A stretch of DNA of 64,000 bases from Ceratotherium simum simum (Eukaryota; Chordata; Mammalia; Perissodactyla; Rhinocerotidae), in contig NW_004454288.1 in NCBI RefSeq assembly GCF_000283155.1, forward strand, positions 1,275,237 to 1,339,236, written 5' to 3'. Below the pieces are notes generated by a model, which searched no databases, was not told the origin of the DNA, and worked only from the letters and a program-made list of their open reading frames with translations. Position numbers and translations under genes: made by a program. Shown here one piece after another: positions 22,106 through 31,959 of the stretch. Every line of letters begins with the position of its first letter. The stretch's first letter is position 1.

Positions 22106-22749
22106 ATAGGGGGAGCGTTTCCGTGGTGGGGGCGGAGGGCAGGCGGGAGATCTGCCCACAGAGATGCCCGAGTACCCTCGGGAAAGAGAAGAGAAAAAGA
22201 TGTATCCAGAGGCAGGATGAGAGAGACCCGGGGGAGGTGGTGTTCCCTGGGGGACTGGGAAGGGAGAGAGGACTTCCCATGCCTTGAGGGACAGCGGGGA
22301 GAAAGGGGCCCGCAGTGATGTGAGTGGGGGGAGACTAAGAAGTGGCAAGGAGAACCCAGGCCCTCAGGGAGGCGCAATCGGAGATAACACAGGCGCAGCC
22401 CCCAGAGACACAGAGGAGGAAAGGATGCCCCATGCCCGCAGGGAGATAGAGCCAGGACTCCCAGGACGCTGCCCCCGGAAAGGAGCGGAGAGGGTGAGGG
22501 CGCCTCGAGCCCGGAAGGAGGCGGAGAGAGAGGGAACCCTGGGCGAGAGGGCAACCGGGGCGCTGCCCTCCGGGGGAGGGACAGACACCCCGCGCTCTGA
22601 GCCAGGTGAAGAAAAGGCGCCCGCGACGCGGCCCCTAGGCGCTCCGGAGGCGCCCCGCGGGCGGCCGTCTGGGGCCGAGGGGAGAGGGAACCCGCAGGAC
22701 TGTCCACCAGGGAGTCCGGGGCAGAAAGGCTCCGGAGCCAGGAGCCCGG

Positions 22750-23256
22750 NNNNNNNNNNNNNNNNNNNNNNNNNNNNNNNNNNNNNNNNNNNNNNNNNNN
22801 NNNNNNNNNNNNNNNNNNNNNNNNNNNNNNNNNNNNNNNNNNNNNNNNNNNNNNNNNNNNNNNNNNNNNNNNNNNNNNNNNNNNNNNNNNNNNNNNNNNN
22901 NNNNNNNNNNNNNNNNNNNNNNNNNNNNNNNNNNNNNNNNNNNNNNNNNNNNNNNNNNNNNNNNNNNNNNNNNNNNNNNNNNNNNNNNNNNNNNNNNNNN
23001 NNNNNNNNNNNNNNNNNNNNNNNNNNNNNNNNNNNNNNNNNNNNNNNNNNNNNNNNNNNNNNNNNNNNNNNNNNNNNNNNNNNNNNNNNNNNNNNNNNNN
23101 NNNNNNNNNNNNNNNNNNNNNNNNNNNNNNNNNNNNNNNNNNNNNNNNNNNNNNNNNNNNNNNNNNNNNNNNNNNNNNNNNNNNNNNNNNNNNNNNNNNN
23201 NNNNNNNNNNNNNNNNNNNNNNNNNNNNNNNNNNNNNNNNNNNNNNNNNNNNNNNN
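22750..23256. other. Assembly gap (507 N)
   Basis: Unknown bases in the middle of the CpG island, a typical dropout of very GC-rich DNA. The first exon or core promoter may be in it. Confidence 0.98.
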
Positions 23257-23344
23257 CTGCCGCCGCTCGTCCAGCTGCGCTTGGCACCGCTGGCCCCAGC
23301 TGCGGGGGAGGGAGGCGGAGCCCCGGGCAGACCCCGCCTCCCTC

Positions 23345-23352
23345 ATTTGCAT
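23345..23352 (-). promoter_or_regulatory. Octamer motif (POU-factor site)
   Basis: ATTTGCAT on the plus strand, ATGCAAAT on the minus strand, a perfect octamer flanked by GC boxes about 10-15 bases to either side. Tight spacing with GC boxes resembles a proximal promoter. Confidence 0.4.
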
Positions 23353-23527
23353 CGCGCCCCAGGCCCCGCCCAGCGCCGCCAGCTGCTTTACATATTGGCA
23401 CCCGGAGGCTGCCGGTCTCCCAGAGAAGTGTTAGCCGCAGCGCTGCGGCGCGGGGACCGCAGCCTGCGATCGTCAGACCTGAGCCTCGCTCCCTACCCCG
23501 TCCTTGGCCTGGGGTTGCCTTAGGAAG

Positions 23528-23608
23528 ATGAGCACGTCCCGGGGGAACCGAGACCGGAAGGCCCGACGAGGGCCGGGGGTAGGGGGTGGAAAGGGTGGGC
23601 GCGACTGA
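23528..23608 (+). CDS. Short open frame at the right edge of the CpG island (speculative)
   Basis: The first ATG after the promoter-like motifs opens a 26-codon frame beginning MSTSRGNRDRKARRG and ending at a TGA. The frame includes a GGG|GTAGGG donor-like site near 23578, so it could be the start of a spliced coding exon or simply an upstream open frame in a non-coding first exon. I recognise no protein with this N-terminus. Confidence 0.12.
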   Translation: MSTSRGNRDRKARRGPGVGGGKGGRD

Positions 23609-23640
23609 TTTCACCCCGGCCTCTGCAGACTGGTACCCAT

Positions 23641-24359
23641 CCAACCCCCATCCATCCCATTGGTCATTCTGCACCCGTCTCTTGTAGGGATGGGCTCCCG
23701 CTGTCACTCACTCGGAAAGGCCTGTGGTTCCACACACTTACACACACATACGCACACACGTACCGCAGAGGTAGGGGAGGAGCAATCTTTATTTTAAATG
23801 TGTCTAACTCCACCACAAAGACAATTCTTGGCTTTGCTTGCCCGACCATTTAGATGAGAACTCCCTACCTCCCTATCCATCCCCTCCATAAAGAGACTCA
23901 GTTTCCTCGACTGTAAAATGGGGCTAATAAAGGAGGTGAGGGAGAAACTTAATAGGTCAGCATTTCCTCAACTTTAATTCATTCCTGACCCGTCTTCACA
24001 AATTCTGGTCATATTTGTGCACCATCTGAAAAAAGTCTATCTGGTTTCTGAGTTCGAACAGCAAAAGGTATCCATACAAATCTGTAAACTTTGTATGGGT
24101 TTACAGATGCTGCCAACTGCCCAAAACATCTGCGTCTGAGGCCTTTTATTTCTTAAGAAGGGAGATTAACAACTAATAGAGAGATGTTAAAGACACGCTA
24201 ACATCCAACTGGGACTCTCTCCTGGATGGAATCTGAAGAATGGAAAGGTAATCAAAAGAGTAATAATTGTTAGATGGGTAATGCAGTGTGATTTAGAGCC
24301 CTGTCCATGCACTACGTCTAAACATCCCCCCACGGTGCCCCACACTCTGGGAACACAGC
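23641..24359. other. Interval downstream of the CpG island
   Basis: A CA-rich stretch (23730-23760), a probable MIR scrap at 23890-23945 ('GACTCAGTTTCCTCGACTGT', 'AAAATGGGGCTAATAA') and one copy of the short dispersed segment (24176-24252). No gene recognised. Confidence 0.4.
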
Positions 24360-24525
24360 ACTGCATTAGACTACGAACTCCTTGACTAGACCTAGGCTCT
24401 GAGGGCAGGAGCTGCTTGCCGTTGTGTCATCCGGCACCAAGCTCAGTGCCTGAAACCTTCTAAGAGCTCCATAAATATTAGTTGAATGAGTGTGTGATTG
24501 TGCGAACCAATGAGTGAATGTAAAT
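24360..24525 (+). repeat. L2 LINE 3' end fragment
   Basis: 'GACTACGAACTCCTTGACTA', 'GAGGGCAGGAGCTGCTTGCC', 'GCACCAAGCTCAGTGCCTGA', 'CTCCATAAATATTAGTTGAA' and a TGAGTG-type tail match the L2 end. Confidence 0.6.
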
Positions 24526-24571
24526 TTCAAGGACAGCACCCTTTACCCCCACCTGTATCCAGTAGGTGTTC

Positions 24572-24745
24572 AATAATAATAAACATCAGGTGCTGGGTGT
24601 ATGTCAGGTACCTGTACTGTCTTATTTAGTTCTCCCAACAACCGTGTGTAGGTCCGCTAACTTTCATTATGGATAAGGACGGTGATGCTCAGAGTGATTA
24701 AGATATACACCCAAAGTCACACTGTTGAATGATGGCTACAAAGCA
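24572..24745 (-). repeat. MIR SINE fragment, reverse
   Basis: 'CTTATTTAGTTCTCCCAACA', 'TTCATTATGGATAAGGACG' and 'CCCAAAGTCACACTGTTGAA' follow reversed MIR order, diverged. Confidence 0.5.
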
Positions 24746-25464
24746 TACTCATGTTCAAGGGGTGAAAAAGGGCAGGATGGAGTTGCACCAGCGACACTGA
24801 ACTTCTGCCTAGTGAAGCTCAGGTCCCACTATGACAATTTTGCCCAGAAGCTGCTGAGTGGTAAGTCATTATTAGGTGGCATGTGGAGAGCGATGGCTGT
24901 CCTAACAGAATGTCCCTTCCCTACATAGTAATTCAAAGGTAACAAGGCAAAAATAGCATTCACTTTTAAGGTTGACATGTTTGGGAAACTGGACGTGCCT
25001 GTCTATTATTAGTCCTTTAAAAGGCCCCATCACCTCCCAGGGAGGCTTGAGAAAACATCCCAGGAGATATTGCTGCTGAAGTAGATTTCCTTTGAACCGA
25101 TGAGCTGGAAGCTTGCAGCCCACATCCTGCCTTTTGAACAAAGTGCTCTGGATGACTTTGGTCTGTAACAACAAACAGTACCTCATGAGGCCTGGGCCTG
25201 AGGATGCAAGGGCTGGTGGATCCTGAAGAACCATTCAGTTCCTGGAGGGGCTGCACCATCTGAGGACAGAGGAACATAGTTTCCTTTGGACCCAGATCCC
25301 TATCAGGCAACAGTCTCAAACTGGTGGCCCTTGGATACATTTTTTTAGCCAGCCAGCAATTTTTTTTTTTTTTTTTTTTTTGGTTCACATTTGGTAGAAT
25401 TTCACCTAAATATCCAGATTCTGACTTCTCTAGGAAAAAAGATATGGCTATATGGAGCCCGAAT
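24746..25464. other. Interval with no recognised gene
   Basis: Poly-T of about 22 bases at 25360-25381. Frames over 24902-25472 have no domain signal and cross the poly-T. Confidence 0.4.
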
Positions 25465-26017
25465 TCCTCCACTCACTCATTCATTTGTTCATTCATTCAG
25501 CGATGAATTTATTGAGCACTTGCTATGTACTGTGCCACACGTTGTTAAAACAGTCCAAAGCCCCTGCCTTCATGGAGCTTACAGTCTAAAGGGGAAGATG
25601 GACAATAACCTACTAAACTAACAAATCTATCAAGGTGGTGTGGAGATTCATGCTGTAAAGAAAAACAAAGCATGGTAAAGGAATAAAGAGTGACGGTGGC
25701 CAGGGAAATCCTTTATAATAAGGGGACATCCGAACAAGAGCTGAATGAAGGAAGGGGGTGAGCCAGGCGGCTACCTGAGGGTAGAAAACAGCAAATTCAA
25801 GGAGCCTGGAGGAGGAGCATGCTTAGCATGTTGGAGAAACAGCAAGGAGGCCTCTGTGGCTGGAGTGGAGAGAGAGGCAAAAGCAGGTACAAGAGAGATC
25901 AATAAAGTAGCAGGACTTGTAGACGGGGTAAGGAGTTCGGATTTCACTCCAGTGAATGGGAAGCCATTGGAGGGTTGAGAGCAAAGGAGTGGCCTGATAT
26001 GACTTAGGTTTTTTTTT
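25465..26017 (-). repeat. L2-type LINE fragment, reverse, left part
   Basis: Begins with the reversed tail 'CATTCATTTGTTCATTCATT', 'GAATTTATTGAGCACTTGCT', 'CTTCATGGAGCTTACAGTCT' and continues with 'CAGCAAGGAGGCCTCTGTGG' and 'GGGAAGCCATTGGAGGGTTG'. It is interrupted by the ERE at 26018-26285 and resumes to about 26340. Confidence 0.6.
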
Positions 26018-26285
26018 GGTTTTTGGGTTTTTCTTCTTGCAGGGGAAGATTCGCCCTGAGCTAACATTTGTTGCCAATCTTCCTGTTTTTTTTTTTTTCC
26101 CTCCCCAAAGCCCCAGTACATGGTTGTATATCCTAGTTGTGAGCCATTCTAGTTCTTCTATGTGAGCCACCACCACAGCATGGCTACTGACAGATGGGTG
26201 GTGTGGTTCTGTGCCGGGGAACCACACTCCGGCTGTTGAAGCAGATGTGCCAAACTTTCACCACTAGGCAATCAGAGCTGGCTCT
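26018..26285 (-). mobile_element. ERE SINE, older subfamily, inside the L2
   Basis: Reverse copy: 'CCTGAGCTAACATTTGTTGCC' near the tail, 'CACCACCACAGCATGGCTAC' in the body and a decayed tRNA head at right. Flanking GGTTTTTTTTT runs (26007-26017 and 26286-26297) look like the target duplication in a T-rich site. Confidence 0.8.
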
Positions 26286-26480
26286 GGTTTTTTTTTTGTT
26301 TTTTTTTTTTTAAGATTACCCTGGCTACAATGAGGAAAATAGATTGAATGGGAGAAAGAGTAGAAATAAGTTGTGCAGTTGAGGTCATTTGCATAGACGG
26401 AGCAAGAGATGACGATAACTTGGCATGGTGCCACATGGAGTTAAAGGACAGCAGCTCCCTATAGATTAGGCATAGGCCCT
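26286..26480 (-). repeat. L2-type LINE fragment, right part
   Basis: 'AGATTACCCTGGCTACAATG' and 'GAAAATAGATTGAATGGG' continue the reversed element broken by the ERE. Confidence 0.45.
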
Positions 26481-26584
26481 GTAGGTCACCAGGGCCCCCA
26501 TGTGGTCCACTGTGCTTATAAAGGAATGGATGCTGGCCACTTGAAAGATTTCAGAGGCATTGAGGAAGCAGGTTGCTCTGGCTT

Positions 26585-26632
26585 AGAATGGAGTCCAAGG
26601 TCTCTTAAATCTAGGCTTCAAACTTGCTGTAT
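26585..26632 (+). repeat. MIR SINE, left half of an interrupted copy
   Basis: 'GTCTCTTAAATCTAGGCTTC', 'AAACTTGCTGTAT' reads as the first part of a MIR. The rest resumes at 27126 after an MLT1-type LTR. Confidence 0.45.
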
Positions 26633-27125
26633 ATATTAGTTTCCTGTGGCTGCCATAACAAATTATCACAAAATTAATTGGCTAAAAATAATAGAAATTT
26701 ATTCTCTCACAATTCTGGAGGCCAGAAGGCTGAAATCAAGTTGTCTGCTGGGCCCTACTCTCTCTGGAGGCTTTAGAGAAGGATCCCTCCTAGCCTCTTC
26801 CAAGTTCTGGTGGCTGGCGGCATTCCTTGGCTTCTTTGGCTTGTGGCCACATCATTCCCATCTCTGCCTCCATCTTCACATCAACTTCTCTTTGTGTGTC
26901 AGTCGTCTCCTCTTCTGTCTGTCTCATCTCCTCGGTGTCTCTCTTAAAAGGACACTGGTCATTAGATTTAGGGTTCACCCAGATAATCTGGAATAATCTC
27001 TTTATCTCAAGATCCTTCACTTAGTTACATCTGTAATGACCCTTTTCCAAATAAGGTAACATTCACAGGTTCCAGGAATTAGGACAGTGACATATCTTTG
27101 GGGGGCCACCATTCAACTCACTACA
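26633..27125 (-). mobile_element. MLT1-type (MaLR) LTR, reverse
   Basis: Complete-looking solo LTR: 'ATTAGTTTCCTGTGGCTGCC', 'TTCTGGAGGCCAGAAGGCTG', 'TGTGTCAGTCGTCTCCTCTT', 'TTCCAAATAAGGTAACATTC' and 'GGCCACCATTCAACTCACTA'. The overlapping frames 26646-26996 and 26790-27020 are this LTR in translation. Confidence 0.85.
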
Positions 27126-27215
27126 TTGCATAACCCTGGGCAAGTCATTTCCTCCCTCTGTGTCTCACTTTCCTCCTCTGTAAGACAGGGGCAGAGATGT
27201 AGCAGATTGCCTCCA
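27126..27215 (+). repeat. MIR SINE, right half of an interrupted copy
   Basis: 'TAACCCTGGGCAAGTCATTT', 'CCTCTGTGTCTCACTTTCCT' and 'CTGTAAGACAGGGGCAGAG' complete the MIR begun at 26585. Confidence 0.6.
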
Positions 27216-27230
27216 AATCTTTCCTTCTAA

Positions 27231-27550
27231 GGCTGTACTCTCCAATATAGTAGTCACTAGCCACATGTGGCTATTGAGCATTTGGAATGTAGCTAGTCTG
27301 AATTGAAATGTGATTATAAGTGTAAAATACACCCCAAAATATCAAGCACTTAGTATGAAAAAGAAGGTAAAATATCTCACAAATATTTTTTATCTTCATT
27401 GTATATTGAAATTACAATATTTTGGATATATTGGCCTAAATAAAATTTCTCTCTAAAATTAGATTAGTTTCATTTTACTTTTTTAATGTGGCTACTAGAA
27501 AATGTAAAATTATGTATGTGGCTCACATCATATTTCTTTGGACACCTCTG
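27231..27550. mobile_element. hAT-type DNA transposon fossil (MER1 group-like)
   Basis: Non-autonomous element: 'CTCTCCAATATAGTAGTCAC', 'TAGCCACATGTGGCTATTGA' near the left end and 'TTTAATGTGGCTACTAGAAA' and 'TTTCTTTGGACACCTCTG' at the right. The ends are imperfect inverted repeats. The 8-base flanks (CCTTCTAA / TTCTAAAG) share TTCTAA, fitting a hAT 8-bp target duplication. Family name from memory. Confidence 0.65.
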
Positions 27551-28138
27551 TTCTAAAGAGTAGATTTAAGATAATATTAAATAAATTCATTTAAAAACTG
27601 GATAATCTAAATAAAAGCTCACCTCTATTCTATGTGGCATCAGCAGTGGTGGCTTGGCTAGAGGCTGAAGGATCCACTTTCAAGATGCTCACTCACATGG
27701 CTGATAAGTTGGTGCTGGCTGTCAGTTGAGAGCTCACCCGGGGCTTTGAGCCAGGGCCGTGGTTCCTGTTTATACAGTCCTCCCCAATGGCAACTTGAGC
27801 TTCCTCATAGCATGGTGGCTGGATTCCAAAAGTGAGTGTCCCAAGAGATAGGAAGTAGAGATGACAGTTCCGTAAAGCCTGATCTGGACACCGACATTTT
27901 GTCATTTCTGACGTATGCTATTGATCAAGTAGTCACAGAGCCATATTCAAGGGGAGTCCCCATGTCTCAATGAAAAGAGTGTCAAAGAATTTGAGGGCCA
28001 CACAGGAGGAGCTCAATAAATATTTATTGAATTAATAAAATATCACAATTGCCAACTGACATATGAGGAAACAGAAATTTGAAAAAAATAAGCAATGGTC
28101 ACTCTAGAACTGTTGCTACTAATCATTAAAAACTAATA
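27551..28138. other. Interval with no recognised gene
   Basis: A short L2-like tail may be present at 28005-28035 ('CTCAATAAATATTTATTGAA'). Otherwise no repeat recognised. Confidence 0.4.
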
Positions 28139-29713
28139 TTAAGAAACAGGAAAGTGTGGTCCATTCAAAGGAAAAAAGAAACCAACAGAAACTGTCTCAG
28201 CAAAAGACCACATAAAGAACCTGCTAGACAAAGACTTTAAAACAACCATCTTAAAGATGCTCAAAGAACTAAAGGAAGACATGGAGAAAGTCAAGAAAAT
28301 GATGGATGAAAAAAGTGGAACTATCAAGAAAAAGAGAGAAAATCTAAAAAAAACAAAAAGAAATTCTAGAGCTGAAAAGTACAATAACTGAAATGAAAAA
28401 TTCACTAGAGGGATTCAAAGGCAGATTTGAGCAGACAGATGAAAGAATCAGTGAATTTAAGATGGAACAATTGAAATTATCGAGGAATAGAAAGGAAAAA
28501 GATTGAAGAAAAGTGAACAGAGACTCAGGGACCTGTGCAATACCATCAAGTAAATCAACCTACGCATTGTGGGAGTCCCAGAAGGAGAAGAGAGACAGAA
28601 AGGGCAGAAAGATTATTTGAAGAAATAATGGCTGAAAACTTCCCAAGTTTGCTGAAAGACATGAATATAAACATCTAAGAAGCTCAAATAACTCTAAGTA
28701 GGGTAAACTCAAAGAGACTCACACTGAGACAGATTATAATCAACCTGTTGAAAGATAAAGACAAAGAAAGAATCTTAAAAGCAGCGAGAGAGAAGTGACT
28801 CATCACGTATAAGAGATCCTCAATAAGATTATGAGCAGATTTCTCATCAGAAACTTTGGAAGCCAGAAGGCAGTGGAGTGATATATTCAAAGTGATAAAA
28901 GAAAAAAAAAGCTGTTAACAAAGAATCCTATAACTGGCAAAACCATCCTTCAAACTGTGAGGAAGAAATTAAGGCATTTCTAGATAAAAGTTTAGAGACT
29001 TTTTTATCACTAGAAGAAATGCTAAAGGGAGTCAAGCAGATTGAAATGAAAGGGTACTAGGTAGTAACTCAAAGCCATATGAAGAAATAAAGGTCTCAGT
29101 AAAGGTAAATACATGGGCAATTATAAAAGCTAGTGTTGTCACAGAAATGGTTTGTAACTCTACTCTTTGTTTTCTACATGATTTGAAAGACTAATACATT
29201 TTTTTACAAAAGAATTACTAGCCTAAAAGCTGGCATTACTGTAACTTTGGTTGGTAACTCCACATTTTGCTTTCTACATAATTTAAGAGACTAATGCATC
29301 ATCAAAAACATTATTAGCTTATGTTTTCGGACACACAATATATAAAGATGTCATTTTGTGACATCAATAACTGAAACAGGTGGGGACAGAACTGTAAAGG
29401 AGCAGAGTTTTGTATGCTGTTGAAGTTAAGCTGGTACAAATTCAAATTAGAGTGTTTTAACTTTGGGATATTAAATGTAATCCCCATAGTAACCACAAAG
29501 AAAATAGTCATAGAATACACACAAAAGAAAATGAGAGGGGAATTGAAATGTTTCTCTGCAAAAAATCAGCTAAACACGTAGGAAGATAGTAATGTAGGAA
29601 ATGAGAAATTAAAAAGCTATAAGGCATATAGAAAGCAAATAGAAAAATGACAGAAGTCCCTCCTTATCAATAATTACTTTAAATGTAAAATATCCAGTCA
29701 AAGGACAGAGACT
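28139..29713 (+). pseudogene. L1 LINE: decayed ORF1 and inter-ORF region
   Basis: Plus-strand remnant of L1 ORF1: 'AAAGTACAATAACTGAAATG', 'AATTCACTAGAGGG', 'CATTGTGGGAGTCCCAGAAG', 'AATAATGGCTGAAAACTTCC', 'CCAGAAGGCAGTGGAGTGAT' are in the order expected for the coiled coil, RNA-binding and C-terminal parts of the ORF1 protein. Many stops break it. Interrupted at 29713 by an ERE. The minus-strand frames are shadows. Confidence 0.85.
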
Positions 29714-29911
29714 GGGGCCAGCCCAGTGGCGCAGCAGTTAAGAACACACGCTCCGCTTCTGTGCCCAGGGGTTCACAGGTTCAGATCCTGGGTGCGCACC
29801 AATGCACCGCTTGTCAAGCCATGCTGTGGCGGCGTCCCATATAAAGTAGAGGAAGATGGGCACGGATGTTAGCTCAGGGCCGATCTTCCTCAGCAAAAAA
29901 ACAAAACAAAA
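29714..29911 (+). mobile_element. ERE SINE (short-body subfamily), in L1
   Basis: Plus copy with the head 'GGGGCCAGCCCAGTGGCGCA', B-box-like 'GGTTCAGATCC', and tail block 'GGATGTTAGCTCAGGGCC'. Flanks AAGGACAGAGACT (before) and AAGATGGAGACT (after) are read as the diverged target duplication. Confidence 0.9.
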
Positions 29912-30020
29912 AAGATGGAGACTGGCAGAATGGATAAAAAAATATGATCCAACTATATGCTGTCTACAAGAGAATCAGTTTAGATCCAAAGACACAAATA
30001 GGTTGAAAATGAAAGCAGGA
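29912..30020 (+). pseudogene. L1 LINE: start of ORF2 region
   Basis: 'GGCAGAATGGATAAAAAAAT', 'CAACTATATGCTGTCTACAA' and 'CAAAGACACAAATAGGTTGA' match the N-terminal endonuclease part of ORF2. It ends abruptly near 30020, where sequence of the far 3' end of L1 begins. Confidence 0.8.
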
Positions 30021-30464
30021 TCTTGAAGAGAAATTTGTACACCAATGTCATAGCAGCATTATTCACAGTAGCTAAAATGTAGAAGCAACTCAAGTGTCCA
30101 TCAACAGATGAACGGATCAGCAAAATGTGGTATATACATACGATGGAATATTATTCATCCTTAAAAAGGAAGGAAATTCCTACATACAATACAACATGGA
30201 TGAACTTTGAGAACTTTATGCTAAGTGAAATAAGCCTGTTACAAATAGGCAAAGACTGTGTGATTTGACTTATATGAGGTATCTAGAGTAGTCAAAATCA
30301 GAAAGTTAGAATGCTAGTTGAGAAGAATGAGAAGTTATTGTTTAATGGAATACTGAATTTCAATTTTGCAAGATGAAGAGATTTCCGGAGATGAATGGTG
30401 ATGATGGTTGCACAACGATCTGAATGTACTTTATACCACCGAACTGTAACTTAAAATGGTTAAG
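30021..30464 (+). pseudogene. L1 LINE: ORF2 end and 3' untranslated region, left part
   Basis: 'GCAGCATTATTCACAGTAGC', 'GTGTCCATCAACAGATGAAC', 'ATACGATGGAATATTATTCA' match the last part of ORF2, and 'GATGATGGTTGCACAACGAT' the 3' end. Together with 28139-30020 it shows an L1 missing most of ORF2. Confidence 0.85.
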
Positions 30465-30713
30465 GGCCGGCCCCGTGGCTTAGCGGTTAAGTGCACACAC
30501 TCCGCTGCTGGCGGCCCGGGTTCAGATCCCGGGCGCGCACCGACGCACCGCTTCTCCAGCCCTGCTGAGGCCACGTCCCACATACAGCAACTAGAAGGAT
30601 GTACAGCTATGACATACAACTATCTACTGGGGCTTTGGGGGAAAAAATAAATAAATAAAATTTAAAAAAACATTTAATTTAAAAAAATTAAAAAAATAAA
30701 TAAATAAAAAAAA
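30465..30713 (+). mobile_element. ERE SINE, young-looking, in L1 3' end
   Basis: Little-diverged head with A box (TGGCTTAGCGG) and B box-like GGTTCAGATCC, ending in an A-rich, AATA-repeat tail. Perfect 13-base target duplication TAAAATGGTTAAG (30452-30464 and 30714-30726). The frame 30456-30650 and its minus-strand partner are SINE shadows. Confidence 0.97.
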
Positions 30714-30785
30714 TAAAATGGTTAAGATGATAAACTTTATGGTATGTGTATTTTACCACAATAAAAATAATGGGAAAAAGAAGTG
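30714..30785 (+). pseudogene. L1 LINE: 3' end, right part
   Basis: 'GATGATAAACTTTATGGTAT' and 'TTTTACCACAATAAAAATAA' complete the L1 3' end after the ERE. Confidence 0.85.
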
Positions 30786-31169
30786 AATGGACATAACTGT
30801 ATTTAAACTAAATCAGACTCAGGAAAACTAAATCTAATAGATTAGCCAAATTAGATAAGGAACTTCTATGTTCCTTGAAATCAGAGCTCAGCAGATAAGA
30901 TAGAAATGTATAAAATATTCAGGTAAACCTTGATCCTCCTGTAGTGAAAGTGAGAAGTTTTTGCATAGGTTTATATGATGCTTTTTACCATAATTTTGAA
31001 TAGAAATAACTTCTCTGTATTTCTGTTATTTATACTCACTCAACATATGTTACTAAGCCCATAGCACATCTTTCCTGTTCTGGGGCTCTATGGAAGTACT
31101 TCATTTGGACATTTTTATAATAAAAGAAAGAAGCCTGTGCCAAGATACACCCCCCACTCCCCAAAAAAA

Positions 31170-31228
31170 GAAGTGAATGGATTAGTGGATATAGAATTTC
31201 ATTTTGAGAAGATAAAAAGTTCTGGAGA
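31170..31228 (+). repeat. L1 LINE 3' end, left part
   Basis: 'AGTGAATGGATTAGTGGATA' to 'GATAAAAAGTTCTGGAGA' is L1 3' sequence, interrupted at the TTCTGGAGA site by the ERE at 31229. Confidence 0.6.
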
Positions 31229-31480
31229 GCCAGCCCTGATGGCCTAGTGGTGAAAGTTTGGCACACTCTGCTTCAGCGGCCCGGGCTCAGTTCTAAGGCA
31301 CTGAACCACACCACTCATCTGTCAGTAGCCTTGCTGTGGCAGCGGTTCACATAGAAGAACTAGAAGGACTCACAACTAGAATATACAACTATGTACCAGG
31401 GCTTTGGGGAGGAAAAAAAAAAGAGAGAGAGGCAGATTGGCAACAGATGTTAGCTCAGGGTGAATCTTTCCAAAAAAAAT
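31229..31480 (+). mobile_element. ERE SINE, older subfamily, in L1
   Basis: Plus copy with head 'GATGGCCTAGTGGTGAAAG' and 'CATAGAAGAACTAGAAGGAC'. Target duplication GTTCTGGAGA is present at 31219-31228 and 31481-31490, perfect over 10 bases. Confidence 0.93.
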
Positions 31481-31615
31481 GTTCTGGAGATGGATGGTGG
31501 TAATGGTTGTACAACAATGTGAATGTAGTTAATACCACTGAACTATACACTTAAAAATGGGGGTTAAAATGGTAAATTTTATGTTTTGTATACTTTACCA
31601 CAATAAAAAAGTGAA
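31481..31615 (+). repeat. L1 LINE 3' end, right part
   Basis: 'ATGGATGGTGGTAATGG', 'CCACTGAACTATACACTTAA' and 'TACTTTACCACAATAAAAAA' are a clear L1 3' end. Confidence 0.85.
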
Positions 31616-31624
31616 CAGAAAAAA

Positions 31625-31860
31625 AACCCATATTGATTAGACACTAACATTGAACCAGATCCTGTGCTAAAGACTTGACTTGCATCAATGTCGCCACTGT
31701 TTCATTCCAATTATATAAACAGATGAGGAAACTAAGTCACAGAGAGGTTGAGTAACTTTTCCAAGGCTCCCTGTGAGAAACTGACAGCGCTAAGATTTGA
31801 ACCCAGGTTTTCTGACTCCGGAGCTGATCCTTTAACCACTGCAGCTGTTTTTATGGCATT
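31625..31860 (-). repeat. MIR SINE, reverse orientation
   Basis: 'TAAACAGATGAGGAAACTAA', 'GTCACAGAGAGGTTGAGTAA', 'GATTTGAACCCAGGTTTTCT' and 'GACTCCGGAGCTGATCC' in reversed MIR order. Confidence 0.85.
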
Positions 31861-31959
31861 CCTTGGGAAAAATATTCACATCTGCTAAGGATGGGACACT
31901 TCTGCGTAGGAAGACTCTAACAAAAAAGATAACCAACTACCTTTTAAAAAAAAACAAAA

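Larger units (their letters stand above)
21840..23640. promoter_or_regulatory. CpG island, probable promoter, centre missing
   Basis: GC content and CpG density jump above the surroundings, with many CGCC, GCGG and CCGG words on both sides of a 507-base gap. From about 22060 to 22749 the plus strand is strongly purine- and G-rich. Right of the gap are GC boxes (CCCCGCC at 23332-23338, CCCCGCCC at 23364-23371) and an octamer ATTTGCAT (23345-23352, ATGCAAAT on the minus strand). No canonical TATA box is seen. The transcription start and direction are undetermined: the G excess on the plus strand slightly favours rightward transcription. All long frames here (including the 400-plus residue ones) cross the gap and are not evidence for a protein. 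Confidence 0.7.

Noticed and set aside
23528..23608. A named gene starting at this ATG
   Set aside because: The 26-codon frame is too short and unrecognised, so no gene symbol can be given. It is kept only as a speculative entry.
22060..23707. Very long open frames (415-447 residues) on both strands around 22.1-23.7 kb
   Set aside because: They run through 507 unknown bases, which cannot contain a visible stop codon. The visible parts are low-complexity Pro/Arg/Gly-rich translations of CpG-island DNA.
28139..29713. Intact L1 ORF1
   Set aside because: Many in-frame stops and shifts. No plus-strand frame of useful length survives.
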